The translations under genes were made by a program, and so were the position numbers. A DNA stretch of 64,000 nucleotides from the NCBI GenBank assembly GCA_013397795.1, contig VZTJ01001778.1:248001-312000 (forward strand), written 5' to 3'. Positions within the stretch are counted from its first letter, which is position 1; each line of letters opens with the position of its first letter. The notes below the pieces were generated by a model, which searched no databases, was not told where the DNA came from, and worked only from the letters and a program-made list of their open reading frames with translations. Below are positions 13,201 through 25,439 of the stretch, in pieces. This DNA is from Orthonyx spaldingii (lineage: Eukaryota; Chordata; Aves; Passeriformes; Orthonychidae).

Positions 13201-15300
13201 TACTGCAGCACACTCAGCCATGAACATTTTCCTAGGTAGCATGACTGGGAGTATATTTAAAACATAAATGCAGCTAAGAGAAGGTTGAAGCTGGAAATTT
13301 CCAAATGAATGCTCTTCCTTCCTCCCCACTTTCTATCTTGTCTGCCTGCATCACAAGCAGCCTACTTTCCTGTTTGCCTAATGCGTCAGGGTGATGTCCT
13401 GTGAGGATTTTAGCTATTTCATCACTTTATACCTGTAGTTCAACAGTAACATTCCAAAGTCCTCAGGAGGCACTTTTCTCTCAACATTATACATCCCCTC
13501 CATTGCCTATACATGGAAAGAGATTCATAACTGATGTAGTTGGTGTCACAAGATTCCACCAGCACAGCAGTCAATAAGGAATGCGGCACTAATTGCGAAC
13601 AGCACCTATCTGCTCAAATTACTGTCGGAATGCTAACCTTGGGAAAAGATATTTTTATGCATAAGCTCTTCTGCAAAAGAAATATTACTGGAAGTGAAAC
13701 AGCCAGGCTTTCAGTTATGAGAATGAGCTCTGCTTTTGCCCTTGTTACTGCTGCTTTCACGAAAGAAGAAAATACATCTTCAGACCAATTTCCCACTGAG
13801 GTTAATAAAAAATCCCCGAAAAACAGGTGGCCATGGTAATACTGAAAGGAAAAAAATATCTAGATCCTGTTATTTTATAGAGACAATGTTGTTTGTTTTA
13901 GAAAATACAGAAATTTCTCAGATGACTTAAAGGTACAAAATATAATGTGAAAAATAGTCTCATTTGCAGCACAGGAAATGTTTTTAATGGGGTATCTGTA
14001 TTTCATGTGACATAGCACACAGAAAACTTTTTAGGATACATAGAGAAGTATTATTCAAACACGTGTCACAAGGGACTGATTTTAGAATAGATCTGTGCCA
14101 CTTCTACAAAAATCTGTATGTGTTTCACAAGAGGGTCTGGCTTTCAGAGGTGAGGATCCCTTGGCCTAATGAACAGCCACCCTAGGCAGCAGTTCGGGTT
14201 CAGAATGAGGAGAAGGTTTTATAACTTGCCAGAATGAAGCTCAGTGCAAAATAATTCCCCGAGAACAAAACAACAGCAAAGAAGAGGACATGTTTCAGGC
14301 ATTTGGAGAGACAGAATACGCCAGTTGCATCCACTGACAAACTAATTAGTACAAACTAATGATCTTGATGACCACAGCATGATCCCAGATCCAAGGAAAA
14401 TATTCCTTTCCCAGAATAATCAGTCCCTTGCAACCTAAAGTTGTATAAGTTTTCTGAGGGAGAAAAAAAGGAAGAGAAAAGAAAAAGGATTAAATCAAAG
14501 AATTCTTAGGACTGGGAAAATAATTTTCGTAGTTTAACTCCATCTTTCCATAATAGACTGTTTGTTTTAGAGACTGACACCATTTATTTCAGCAAACTGT
14601 TGATTAAAATTTATTTCTTCTCTCACAAAAACCTCCCACCAGGAGTGGAGGAAGTGTTTTTGAATCATACTGCTGACCAGAATAGCTCCTTATTTCTCAG
14701 CATGCCATTTCTATCATAGGTACATGTTTTCCCATTGCACTTGAGAACTATTCAGTATCAAAACCCATCATGAATTATACACTGAGATCTCACATACAGG
14801 ATGTTCTCATGTTTACTCACCCTACTGTTAACTTCTCCAAAAGCCAGTTAAATTACCTTTCAATGTGGATAGACTCTTCAAAGCAGCATGGATCCTGTGT
14901 TCATTTTCCAAAAACATGCAATCAGATAAATCTGGGGGTTTGTTCTCATCCCTCTTGAATTCCCTGAGCTGCAGTTTTAGGTAACTGCTCATCTTTTACT
15001 ACAAGCAGCAGTAACAAAGTAAGGAAGGTGATACACTGTAATGCCTAAGACATATTTATCTTTCTCCGGATTCCTTCTAATACCTGTTCCCTATTGTCTT
15101 GGCTTAAAATAGGTATCTGGACAAAGGCACTGGGAAGTGTAAAGTTGCCAAATACTATGTAAACTTTTCATATATATGTTCTAAAAATGATGATTGTTTA
15201 AAAAGCAGGAAAAGTCTACCAGTATCTTTAAGAAAAAAATATACTCCACAGAGCGAAAAAAATTTGAATAACTGGAAGCTGAAAGAAATCCCCTTTCCCA
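10223..15300. other. Unique AT-rich non-coding DNA
   Basis: I find no gene or named repeat. Features seen and judged minor are an inverted repeat of CAAGTGAT with an 8-base loop at about 11162-11185 and a tRNA T-arm-like hairpin at 10597-10614 that lacks the rest of a tRNA. Short frames (for example 11230-11616, plus) show no recognisable similarity. Confidence 0.6.
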
Positions 15301-15446
15301 GAATCACAGAATGGGTAAGGTTAGAAGGGATCACTGGAGGTCATCTAGTTCAACCTCCCTGCTCAACCAGGATCCCCTAGAGCATGCTACTCATGATTCT
15401 GTCTAAATGGCTTTAGAATATCTCCAGGGAAGGAGATACTCACAAT
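15301..15446 (-). mobile_element. CR1 LINE 3'-end fragment
   Basis: The plus strand opens with gaatcacagaatgggtaagg and continues with gaaggatc-type and catctagttcaacctccctg-type text through agaatatctccaggga. This is the reverse complement of the CR1 3' untranslated region and its terminal repeat. The element therefore points left, with its 3' end at 15301 and a 5' truncation near 15446. It is moderately diverged from the consensus I recall. It is too short to contain any coding part. Confidence 0.93.
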
Positions 15447-15479
15447 GCATGTAAATGAAATAACGAGGTGTTTTAATAT

Positions 15480-15800
15480 CACTTCTATTCATTCGCATGC
15501 TATTCATTACCTGAGGTTGAGAATGAAACCTTTACATTCACACTCCTACAAGCAAAAAGCTGAGGCGGCAAAACCGAAGTTCAATTAGCACTTACCTGGC
15601 AGCTCAATTAGCGGCTCCCTTCAATGAGCTCCACCTGGGCTGTTATAGCCCACTGGCTCTGGGATAGTTCAGCAGCAGCTAGCTAGGTTATTTGGCTCTG
15701 TGCTGTTATCATGAGAAATGGAAACAGTGCTAAAGTAATTATTCTTCAGGACACAAGAAAAATTAGTGTTTTGACTAATGAAACATGGTAAGTAATGAAG
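15480..15800. promoter_or_regulatory. Candidate conserved non-coding or enhancer-like segment
   Basis: The segment starts just after a CR1 fragment and is unlike it. It contains a direct repeat of the homeodomain-type motif TCAATTAGC (15581-15589 and 15604-15612, spaced 23 bases), a CACCTG E-box (15632-15637) and a cluster of CpGs in an otherwise CpG-poor region. Such motif density is typical of vertebrate developmental enhancers, but the motifs are short and could be chance. The call is inference; cross-species conservation was not tested. Confidence 0.25.
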
Positions 15801-17346
15801 CCTCCATTAATATTATCAATTTTTTTAATGTGTTGAATGATGAAGCATTAAGGTTTCTATAGCATTTGCTGATTTCAGCTCCTAGGAATACTGACCTTTT
15901 AAATCTTATTGTTCAAGTGACCGTACCCTAAATTGCTATTCTTGAGAGTTTTTCATAGATGTAAATACAGTTTTCTTTCAATTAGGCAAACAAATTCTTC
16001 AAACTTGACCCTATGAAGAGCTGAGTGACAGCAGTAACTCTGTAACTACTTGTATTACCATTTGTTGATTGGATTTTTTTTTAATTTTTTTTTTGCCAGG
16101 GAATAAGGGTTAGATGTGGGGTAAACATTAATTTGTTCAAAGCACCATCCACTCAGAGGTATGAGCAACCAATGAAAGTATTATCGAAGCAGCTGGCCCA
16201 CAGATCATCTGTAACTTTGAAAGCAGCTCTATTTGAGCTATTTCATATCTCCATCTGGTTTCCTCGTTGTCAGAAAAGCAACTGGATATAAATAGATCTT
16301 CAATGAATGATGTAGGAGGTTTTTTTCTTTTGACAACCCAATATTCAGTCAGGTTTCTCTTTTTTGTTTTTACAAATGATTCTGCATTTAACAGGCAGAT
16401 AATTTTGAAGAAACTGTTTCAGTCACCTCATGCAGGAGCCCTCACCAAAGCCCAAGTTGATTTTGCCTGACTTAATCCTGTAAATCTTCAGGTCACCTCT
16501 CTCATTTCATGATTTTTCAGGACAGGAAGTGAGCTGACTGAAAATGTAGAGAAATTGCCTTCCTCTTTTCCTCTTATTGAAAAGAAACATTGAAAATATT
16601 CTCCAATCCAGGATTTAAAATGTGTAACAAAATGCATTTTTCCTCTTGCAAAGTACAGCAAAGCCAGTCAACAGAGACAAAACAAAATTTCTTTTGCTTA
16701 ATTTTCCTTTCTGCCATCTCACTCTCTCTAGTCTTTTTCTCTGTCCTCAAGGATGGAAGCAAAATACAAGGACAAAAGCTATGGAGCATTCACTGACCTT
16801 ACTTGAAGTTTTTTCCCAAGGCACACAAGCACAATAGGGGATGCTAACCACTATCCACTCGGGCTGGTATGAGTTTCTTTGTCCGTGCTTGGATTGACAC
16901 TGACACTCAAGCCAACAACTAGAGGGCACTTAATCTGTGAGACCATTCAGAGCTTGACTGGGAAAATTTGCACTGGGAACATTTTCATTCTTCATGGAAT
17001 GCTGTGGAAAAGCCCACACAGCAGCTGTAGGATACAATGCCATGTACAGCCAGAGCACCCCTCCACTGCCTTGCCTGGGTGACAAAAAAGGCCCAGCTCT
17101 GCCAGAGCAGTGCTCTCAGCTAAAATACACGTCCCTGTTCACAGAGAGTGTCCCTACTCACAAAACTCTCAGGGTGACCCATGTCTCACATCAGTCCATG
17201 GTGACAGCTCAGAGTAGCTGACACAAGACAGATTGAAGGCTCTGGTAGGATTAAAAATGTAATAACAGCAACCATAGAGCTATTTTCCACCTGTATTTCT
17301 CTGAGATGAGGTATTACAAGACTTTCTTACTGAATCAACAGCATGT
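15801..17346. other. Unique non-coding DNA
   Basis: No gene recognised. Two T-runs (16074-16082 and 16085-16094) form a low-complexity patch. Overlapping frames near 16590-17221 on both strands carry no recognisable domain. Confidence 0.6.
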
Positions 17347-17637
17347 GGTACCTTCTCCCAGGTGACAGAACCCGAGGAAATGGTCTCAAATTTCACCAGA
17401 GGAGGTTTAGACTAGATATTGGGGGAAAGTTTTTCATGGAAATGGTTGTACAGCATTGGAACAGACTGACCAGGGTAGTGATGGGATCACCATCCCTGGA
17501 AATATTCAAAAAACATGTGGATATGACACTTGAGGACATGGCTTGATGGTGAACATGGTGGTGGTGCTGGATTGACAGTTGAACTTGATACACATAGAGG
17601 TCTTTTCCACCCTTAAGGATTCTATGATTCCATAATA
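17347..17637 (+). mobile_element. CR1 LINE 3' end
   Basis: On the plus strand the sequence runs from ccttctcccaggtgacag through gaggaggtttagactagat, cagcattggaacagactg and tcaccatccctggaaat to agaggtcttttccaccctt, and ends in the CR1 terminal repeat gattctatgattcc. This is the complete 3' untranslated end of CR1 in sense orientation, noticeably diverged from the consensus I recall. Its 5' boundary falls at the point where the minus-strand CR1 at 9887-10222 stops, with an overlap of roughly 20 bases. It could be an ordinary 5'-truncated insertion or the second half of an element split by an inversion. Confidence 0.95.
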
Positions 17638-20600
17638 GCAGTGTCATATTAGATAGAGTAAGATTTGGTTAATTAGTAGATCAAAAGTAGTCATTAGAGG
17701 AAGTCTATGCAATCAGCAGGGATATTGTTATAAGCTCCAATTTGTTCAGAACTTTTTCTGATGATATGAAAGCCCAAATGGTCACAAAGTTTGCTGCAAT
17801 AACAGCAGACTGAGGCCACCTCTTCCAAAACACTGGATTATCCTTCCTCCCCAGTCTGTTGTATAATACTGTCAATACCAGATTGCTGTTCACAGCTGTT
17901 TCGGCTTCATGTTTGAATTTCTTCCTTCACTAAATATTTCACTGTTTATCAGTCCAGCAATACATACTAGGGCTTCTAGGCATGGATTTTTCCTTCCTCA
18001 GATCTGTCTCTCTGGCCTCTCCATGCCATACCCACAGCTGGCACCCCAGATGCTTCTTTCCAACATAGGCTCTCCAAAATCTTCTGCTCCAGAATCTCTT
18101 TGCAATCCATTCTCTTCAACAAGCTGTACTTCATCCTTGCTCAGCTGCATAGCTTTGCTTGACAGAGAGTTTGGCCCTTTTTTATTTCAATTTACGTGGA
18201 TAGCCAGTATTACACTGTCTCAGTAGTCAGAGATGACGCATGGGAGGGAAGAGTCCAACTGGTCAGTGGCTTAGATCCAAAATCCTTGAGCTTCACCTCA
18301 CCTATACTATATTTAATTGATTTCATCTAATTTCTCAATTATCTAATTTTACATCATTAACAGTCTCAAAGTCTTTACTATATCAGTGGCTCTAGTAAAA
18401 TAAACAAGAGTTCATGTTCTTTATTCTTTAATATCTGTGCTTTAGGCTAGGGCAAGGGGAGTTTTTTTTAATTATAGACCACAAGTGACTGCACACTAGG
18501 GGTGTTTCTCTGTTCTAAAAGGTCACCATTACCCAGGCAGCTACTAAAAATTTGATCCATGGTTTCACACAGCAGTACTTGACACATTGCATAGACCTAC
18601 AATGGATTAACTTGTAAAGACATTTCTAAAAAGTACAAAACCATGTTGTCTATTGCACCCACAAGCTGCATATGATAGCAGCCAGAATCTCCTTCCACAT
18701 AAATGTACTGCCCAAGCACAGTACTATCATAACATAGTCACATTTAAGAAAGCACAGTCAAACCTGGGGTTCAGCCACTTGTAATTTTAATAATAAATGG
18801 AGGAGACATCTGATACTTGTATGAAACAGCAATGGTCACCATTGGCTGAGGTGCAGCAGGTAGACTTATGCATGGAGAAGCATTTTGCTGATATTACCTG
18901 AGGTGCAAATACCATTAGGGAGAAATGACTGGGGCCACCCTGGTGCTAAGAGGATGCACTTGTGTGCCTTTTGTAACAACAGAGATTTGTCTAATGTCTC
19001 TGTCTGTGTCCCTTTCCCCACCACACCTCCATCAATGGACTCTAGAAATATCCCTGCAATGAGCAAGGTTTTTCCTTTAAGTCACCAGCCTGCTTGAATG
19101 TTATTGATAACCATGAAGATATCATCCCCAGAGGTTGTCTTTGTTTATTTTTAATGGGCAAATAATATATTAATTTGTTCTGTGAATCAGAAGAATGACT
19201 CCCTCCTTCTACCATGGTAGGATGTATGCAGCATAGTATGACTCTGTCCTTTTCATCAACGCAGTCTCTTCTAGAAATATATCTGCTATTATTTGAAACT
19301 CTTCTTTCATATTAATAACTCATCATGTACTAATTAATCTCAACTTCACCCCTTTTGCAGTACAGTAATCATAATCTTTGATTTTACATGTGGAAGAAAT
19401 TGAGGTAACTATGTCCTGTTTCCACTTTCTCCATACCCATATTATCTTTGTCACTTTCTTCCTTACACAAATTACACATAGATACAAGAAAAAGTAAAGT
19501 GACCACAACTAAAGCAATTATAAAGCCCCCGGAAGCCTCTCTTGCCTTTTGTGGAGACACATCTCACAGAGTCACTCATCTCATCCTTTTCCACACACAG
19601 CAGTGGTGGTGTTTCAGGACACTCTTTCCATCTACCCCATCAGCCCCTCTGAGGTGCATCAAAGAAGATCACCTTGGTACTTGGTATGCAGGCTGCTCCT
19701 TGGCCAGTGAAAAGATAAATCTGATGCATGTTCTTTCGTGCCTCACAGAAATTAAATTTGCCAGACATCTTAATGAACACCAAATTTAAGCAGAGAAAGT
19801 AAACTGCAATTTCTTCTCACCTTAATTTTTTGTCAAAGTGCATGACCATGCAGCTTCTAAAAACCATTTGCAAGTGGTGAAGATAGATCCTTGGTTACTA
19901 ACGTTAGAGGAATCATCATGACTTTAGTAGTCTGTCTCATCTACTCTCTGTCAGGAACACTAATTTTCCACCTGGCACTCTCCCTGCTGATGGCTTGATT
20001 TATGGCAAGATTTGCAATTGTGAAGGACTCGGGCATTTTTTCCACTCCAGGAGTAGATGTTGGGTGCCGGTTTCTGAGGATGGCAGACCAGCCAAACCCC
20101 AGTCTAACGCTGCAGCTGCTGACCTCAGGACCAGTGGCAGTCAGCTCCAATCAGCTGCAAACCATTGGCCCCAAGGTTGCTTTGATTTACAAGCATGCAT
20201 GACTTCTCTAGGACAGGTAGTTATTCCTGCCCACCTGCAACTCCTTCAGTCCCACAAAAAAAATAAGAGCACTGCAGTTTGGTTTTTGTGAGCAAATTTG
20301 TTCCCTCACAAGGTGAGGAGGTAGAAGTGAAATATCAGGTGTGAAGGAAGTGAATTTCTCAAAAAGGAGACATGTTCGTTATTTGTGAAGCAGTGGCAAC
20401 ATCGGTGGCTGTGAAAGTAACTCAGTCACATTGAAATGGCATTTCACATTCAGAAGAGAAGACCTTTTCCTTAACTGTGAGGAGTGATCATTCTATGACA
20501 GTGTTGAAACCGGTCAACAGTCTATAAATTCTGTGACACACACCGTAGCTTCATAGAGGATTAAAATAATTTAGTGTTTGGCACTCTCAGATTATACTCA

Positions 20601-22499
20601 CAAACATTTATTTAATCTCTTCCTCTCCACATCCTCATTGTGTGAATGGAAAGACAGATGTGAGAACATTGAAATATGATGTTTTGAGAACATGCCCTGT
20701 GTCACTTCAACTTCTCTGCCTCTAGATCACACATAGACTGTTCAGCTGCTCAATATATTATATATAGCCTTAAAATCTGGGCTCACTCTCACCAACCTCT
20801 AATAGACCCTGTGAGAAATAGAAGCACAGCTTTACACTCTCAGTTGTTTCCAAAACCCAAGAAGCTGTTACAATAAAGAGAGAAAAAATGAGTTTAAAAG
20901 GAGAAAATAAATTGAATCTGTCAAACCAAATAGCAAGTGGGCTGGCTGGTTAGTTAAATAATTTTTATTGGCTTTGTCCAACTAATCTGCCTACAGGATT
21001 TATTAGTCTTCTACTATATCCTCAAATAAAGCATCTGACTAGTTCCAGTTTATGCTTTAGCCATTAATAATTTTGTACATCCTAGAGACCATTTGTATTA
21101 TTTATTAATTTTATCTAACCATAATTACAGTCATTGTGGCTGTTTAATGAAAAGTTACTCCAGGCCAAGTTTCTAGAATTCAAATTGCATTTCATCATTT
21201 TTACAGACAGGGCTTTTGGAATATTTGGTTCCTTACCCATGGGCTTTCCCCTGGACAGAAAACATTATGAAGAAGGGATAACTAGAATGGGTTGTGCCCT
21301 GGCCCCATGCAAAAGAGAAACACTGCCATGCCTTGTTATTCTATTAGCATGACTGTCAGAGTCACTCCAGCTTGCGCCATTCAGGTTCGCACCAATGTCC
21401 ACACACAGTTCTCATCATGCCAGAACCAGGGCACACCAGGAGAGAGGAGGCAGAGAGACACTTTGTATCTCTCACAGCGTTTCTGCAGTAACGCTGAGAT
21501 CAAAGCTCCTGTTTTCGAGGCTATAGATGCACTTGCAACTCCATGGTCTGTGGTAATGAGCCAACAAGTACATCCTTATGCAGCCCACTTCTGGGTTGCT
21601 TCATGGCTGTGAAAATGAGAAGTTTGAGTTACATAAAAAGATATCTTCTTTACTTTTCTCATAGTTTTCCTATGTGGATCTTGTCAGTTTGTTGAAGAGC
21701 AGACAGTATGCGGCTCTCAATCTTCAAAGTCATTCCTTCATACTGTAGTTTTGCCTTTTCAAAGCTCTGAGCACCTGCTAACCTCCAGCCATTCAGGAGA
21801 TGGCAATGAGTGAAATCTCTTCTGTTGTTCATGAATCCTACACCTCATTACTTTGAAGTGGGCAGGAGAAAGTTTCCTCCATTCAGGTATGCCACAGGAA
21901 AAGTTTCAGTGAGTCAGCTCTTTGCGGTGTAAGAACGGCACTGCTGTAGGTTACATAGACAGGACAAATCCTTATGATACTTTGGCTGCTTCTTTTTTCT
22001 TTATAAAAACTTTTAAGTTGGATAGGCTGTTAGGAAAGAAATCTGACCCAGCTTATCTAAATGCACAGAATCTTCTTCAAAGATCTCAAGGCATTTGTAT
22101 GTGGTAGGTTCAATGGTCCATGAATATATCTGAGAGAAAATTTTCCATTAACAAAAGTAATATTAATCTATATAAGGTAACCAGATAGCATTCATACGAG
22201 ATGACCTTACTCTATGTAGGTTAAATTCATATATCAGTTGCTGCTGGTAAACAAGCTGGCTTTAGGACCTTTGCCCATGTGAGGCCATAATGATTTCTTA
22301 TTTTGCAGCCAGCTGAGTTTCTACTTTTTCCAGCTTTTTAACTTGAACAAGTCCAGCATTAGCCTAAAGTCTTTCTACTCCTTCAGCTGTAAGTTGTTCT
22401 CAGTATTGTGGCCCCAAGATAATTCTAATTACTCAGACATTTTCATGCATAAAGTCTTACAGAATGGATTAAGATTTAATTTTAAATTTAAATTTAGAT
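17638..22499. other. Unique AT-rich non-coding DNA
   Basis: I see no gene or nameable repeat. Short frames at about 19995-20291 and 21134-21612 have no recognisable similarity to known proteins and no convincing splice context. Confidence 0.6.
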
Positions 22500-22518
22500 C
22501 CTGAATTTTAAATTCAGG
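22500..22518. repeat. Short near-perfect palindrome
   Basis: Arms CCTGAATTT and AAATTCAGG are separated by one base. It sits directly after an AT-rich run of TTTAAA-type repeats (about 22473-22497). It could form a small hairpin or cruciform; there is no sign of an RNA gene. Confidence 0.9.
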
Positions 22519-25439
22519 TCTACATCCCTGAAAGTCCAATCCAGGGACCTGGTCACATCATGTATCTGGTCTTCCCACCTACAAAACCTCTGGGGTATCG
22601 AGAGGTGATTGCTCAGCAGGGATGTGAAAACACTGCCTGCTGACAGACCTACTCTGGGATCCCAGTGTTTCCACACAGCACTTCTCTGGGATAAAGCTGT
22701 TTCACCACAACACTAGATTTCATCAGCTGAGGGCTGATAACTTCTTCTGAGATACACAGAGAAGGCAATCTTGCATTTAGCAGAGCCAAAAAGGTTTTTG
22801 AACACCATGGAACGGAGTGTGCAGATTTAGACTTTTGGAGAGAGACTGAGGGAAGTAACAAACAATGCCAGGGAAAGAGAATAAGGAAATAAATAGACAT
22901 CAAAGGGAAGCAAACCACAGTGCCTGACGTGGATGCTTGCAGACAGATGCACGATTTTGCTGCTTGCTCAGACTCACGAGTGAGGTCCGTGGTGTGTGTG
23001 TGAGGCCCTGGGGGTGGGCTCAGCAGTCCTGGCAGTTCTCCTGGAGCTGGCAGTGATGCCAACTCTGTCCCAGTGCCAGCTGTGCCACAGCCCAAACGTG
23101 CAGGACAGAGGTGAGACAGCAAGTGGAGGTGCAAAGACTGAAGAGATTCCATGCAGGGCAGTGACAGACGGGGAGCAGCAAGCAGAGCCTTCCCATCCCA
23201 AATGCAATTCTCTTTGCAGGATGCCACAGTCTGTCATCTTCTACCCATGATAAACCCAAAACCAGTTTATTCCAGAGCAGGAGAGCTCTCACAGAAGGTA
23301 TATGTGTCAATCCCTGTTATATGTCACACAACATCAACACAAGCCCTGGAAACGTTTGTATCTTAAGTTTACCTTACGCTGCAGATAGCCACCACCATAG
23401 GGTTGATGGCCATCTACAGTTTTGGAGGGTTTGTGCACCCATCCATCAGAGGGAGGTCTGCTGGGCCAGACACAACCATAGGCCAGATCACAGGGAAGAA
23501 CAACACAGGAAGGATGGGAAAATAAATTATGTGAAGGAAGGTATGTGTTATGACAGGCTTTTTGCTATTGTTTTCTATTTTCTTTAAAGCAAATAGTACA
23601 AAAAGAATTATTAAGGATGCCAGTATTAAAATTGGAGAAAAGAGGAGATTCTGTTGTATAAAAAATAAAGCGTATATTAAAAACTACAATAAAGGTGCAC
23701 AAATTCTGTAACATTTTTCAAATTATAGTGACATTAATAAACAGAGTGCTAAGAACTTGAATAAAATATAATACTCTTGTTCTTTTAACCACTTAGATCT
23801 CAATCTCATCTGTTTTAAAACCTGGGCTTCAGTAATATCTCAGTTGTCCCTATTAAATCAACAGGACTAAGGGCTGAATCCTTTCTGCAAAATATTGCTT
23901 TTTTCACATGACCACTTTGCATAACATTTGAGACATTTAAAAATAAATATTGACTGTACAAATGAATATGATAGAGATTAACAAAAATTATTACATAAAA
24001 ATATAAATTCCATAGCTGCTGCTGTACCCTTAAGTAACTATTGTGTTAAATGCAAGAAAAAAACTATCATTTTATAGTTAAAACTGAACAGCAACTTGCA
24101 AACTATCCATGATCTGAAGACAGCTATAAAATGCTGTTAAAACCTTTAGACTCCATGCTTCTTTACTCCACAGGGGAGAGAATGCTGGGTGAGCAGGAGA
24201 GAATCCCAGGACATCTGATAGCCAGCAAGAGACAGAGAGAAAGAGGGAGCACAGGGTGGCTCTTATCTAGAAAAAGAAATAGCAGCTGACGCAGCTGTGA
24301 ACAGGCTTATTTTATTTTCAATGTACAACTGACATGCTTAGCAAACATTTCTTGAGATTTGAGGGCTCTGTCTTCCAAGCATTGCAAGTAGGATGAGCAT
24401 GGGTACCCACTGCCTCCCCCTACACCTCAAGGTTATTAAACGAATGAAGACGTAGGCATGGATTTAATGCCACTGGAACCTGTTCAACCCCCTGGATTGA
24501 AATGTACCTGGTCACAATCAGACCTGTAAATTTTTTGCTCAGGGACAGCCATTAAATTTCATTAGCTTGCAGTCCCTACTAACTTCCATGGAAGCCAGAG
24601 CTGTGACCTGTCCCCAGAGACACCCAAACCCTGATGCAGGCAAGTAGCAGTTCCTGCAGCACAGCTTGGTCTGAGCTTCTGTCTGGGCCATGGCTGCAGT
24701 GTCAGTGATCCACATCAGGAGGGGACAATCCAGATTGAATCAATGACTAGAATTTGCCCATCTAAAATTGTTTCTAGAAAAATTCTGGGGATACTGCAGT
24801 TGTGGGGACAGAGAGAGTTTAACAACAGGTTCTGCAGGAGGGGAACACTGTTCCCTCATGCCATACAGTCTCATTTACTATTTTTTCATGACTGTTGCCT
24901 GAACTGAAAAAGTTGAAATTCCTCCCAGAGGGAGACACTATGCCATGCCTGGGGCTGGCATGGCAAAGAAAGGCCAGGAGATCCCCTGGCTGAAAGGCTC
25001 ACTGATCCCCACAGAAGCCCAGCATCCACCACTTGCTGTGCCCCTGCCTCTCGTGGCATGACAGGTTTAAATGCATGAAATCCATGCGAGAGCAACACAC
25101 CCTCCCATGAAGGAGGCCAGCTTTGGCATTTAGATTTGCCTGACAGCTGCGACCACAGCGGAAGGACAAAGTAAAAGAAGGACCACGGTTAATCTCTTTC
25201 ACGTAGCTCTAACTATAACTTTTTCAAAACGCAGCCACTGAAATACTTGACTGATGGGAAAAGGACAAGGAGGAGGTTTGCACTTTTACGAAGTGTAAGC
25301 TTGTTTTCTATTTGTCATGCAGCTAGGAATTATTGCTTGGTTTTCTGTTTTTGCAGGAGAGACCAGATACACATCAGAAAGTCTGCAGTGTGAATGGGGC
25401 GTTTTAGGCTGTGTAGATACCTGTCTTCACCATGACTTC
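22519..25439. other. Unique non-coding DNA with a GC-rich patch at about 22980-23250
   Basis: The patch coincides with the longest open frame of the window (minus strand, 22649-23227, 192 residues), which is rich in Leu, Ser, Pro and Cys and lacks any domain I recognise. At 23364-23390 a possible splice acceptor (ttaccttacgctgcag) precedes a frame that stays open to about 23523. I regard both as probable chance features. The remainder is AT-rich without recognisable repeats. Confidence 0.5.
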
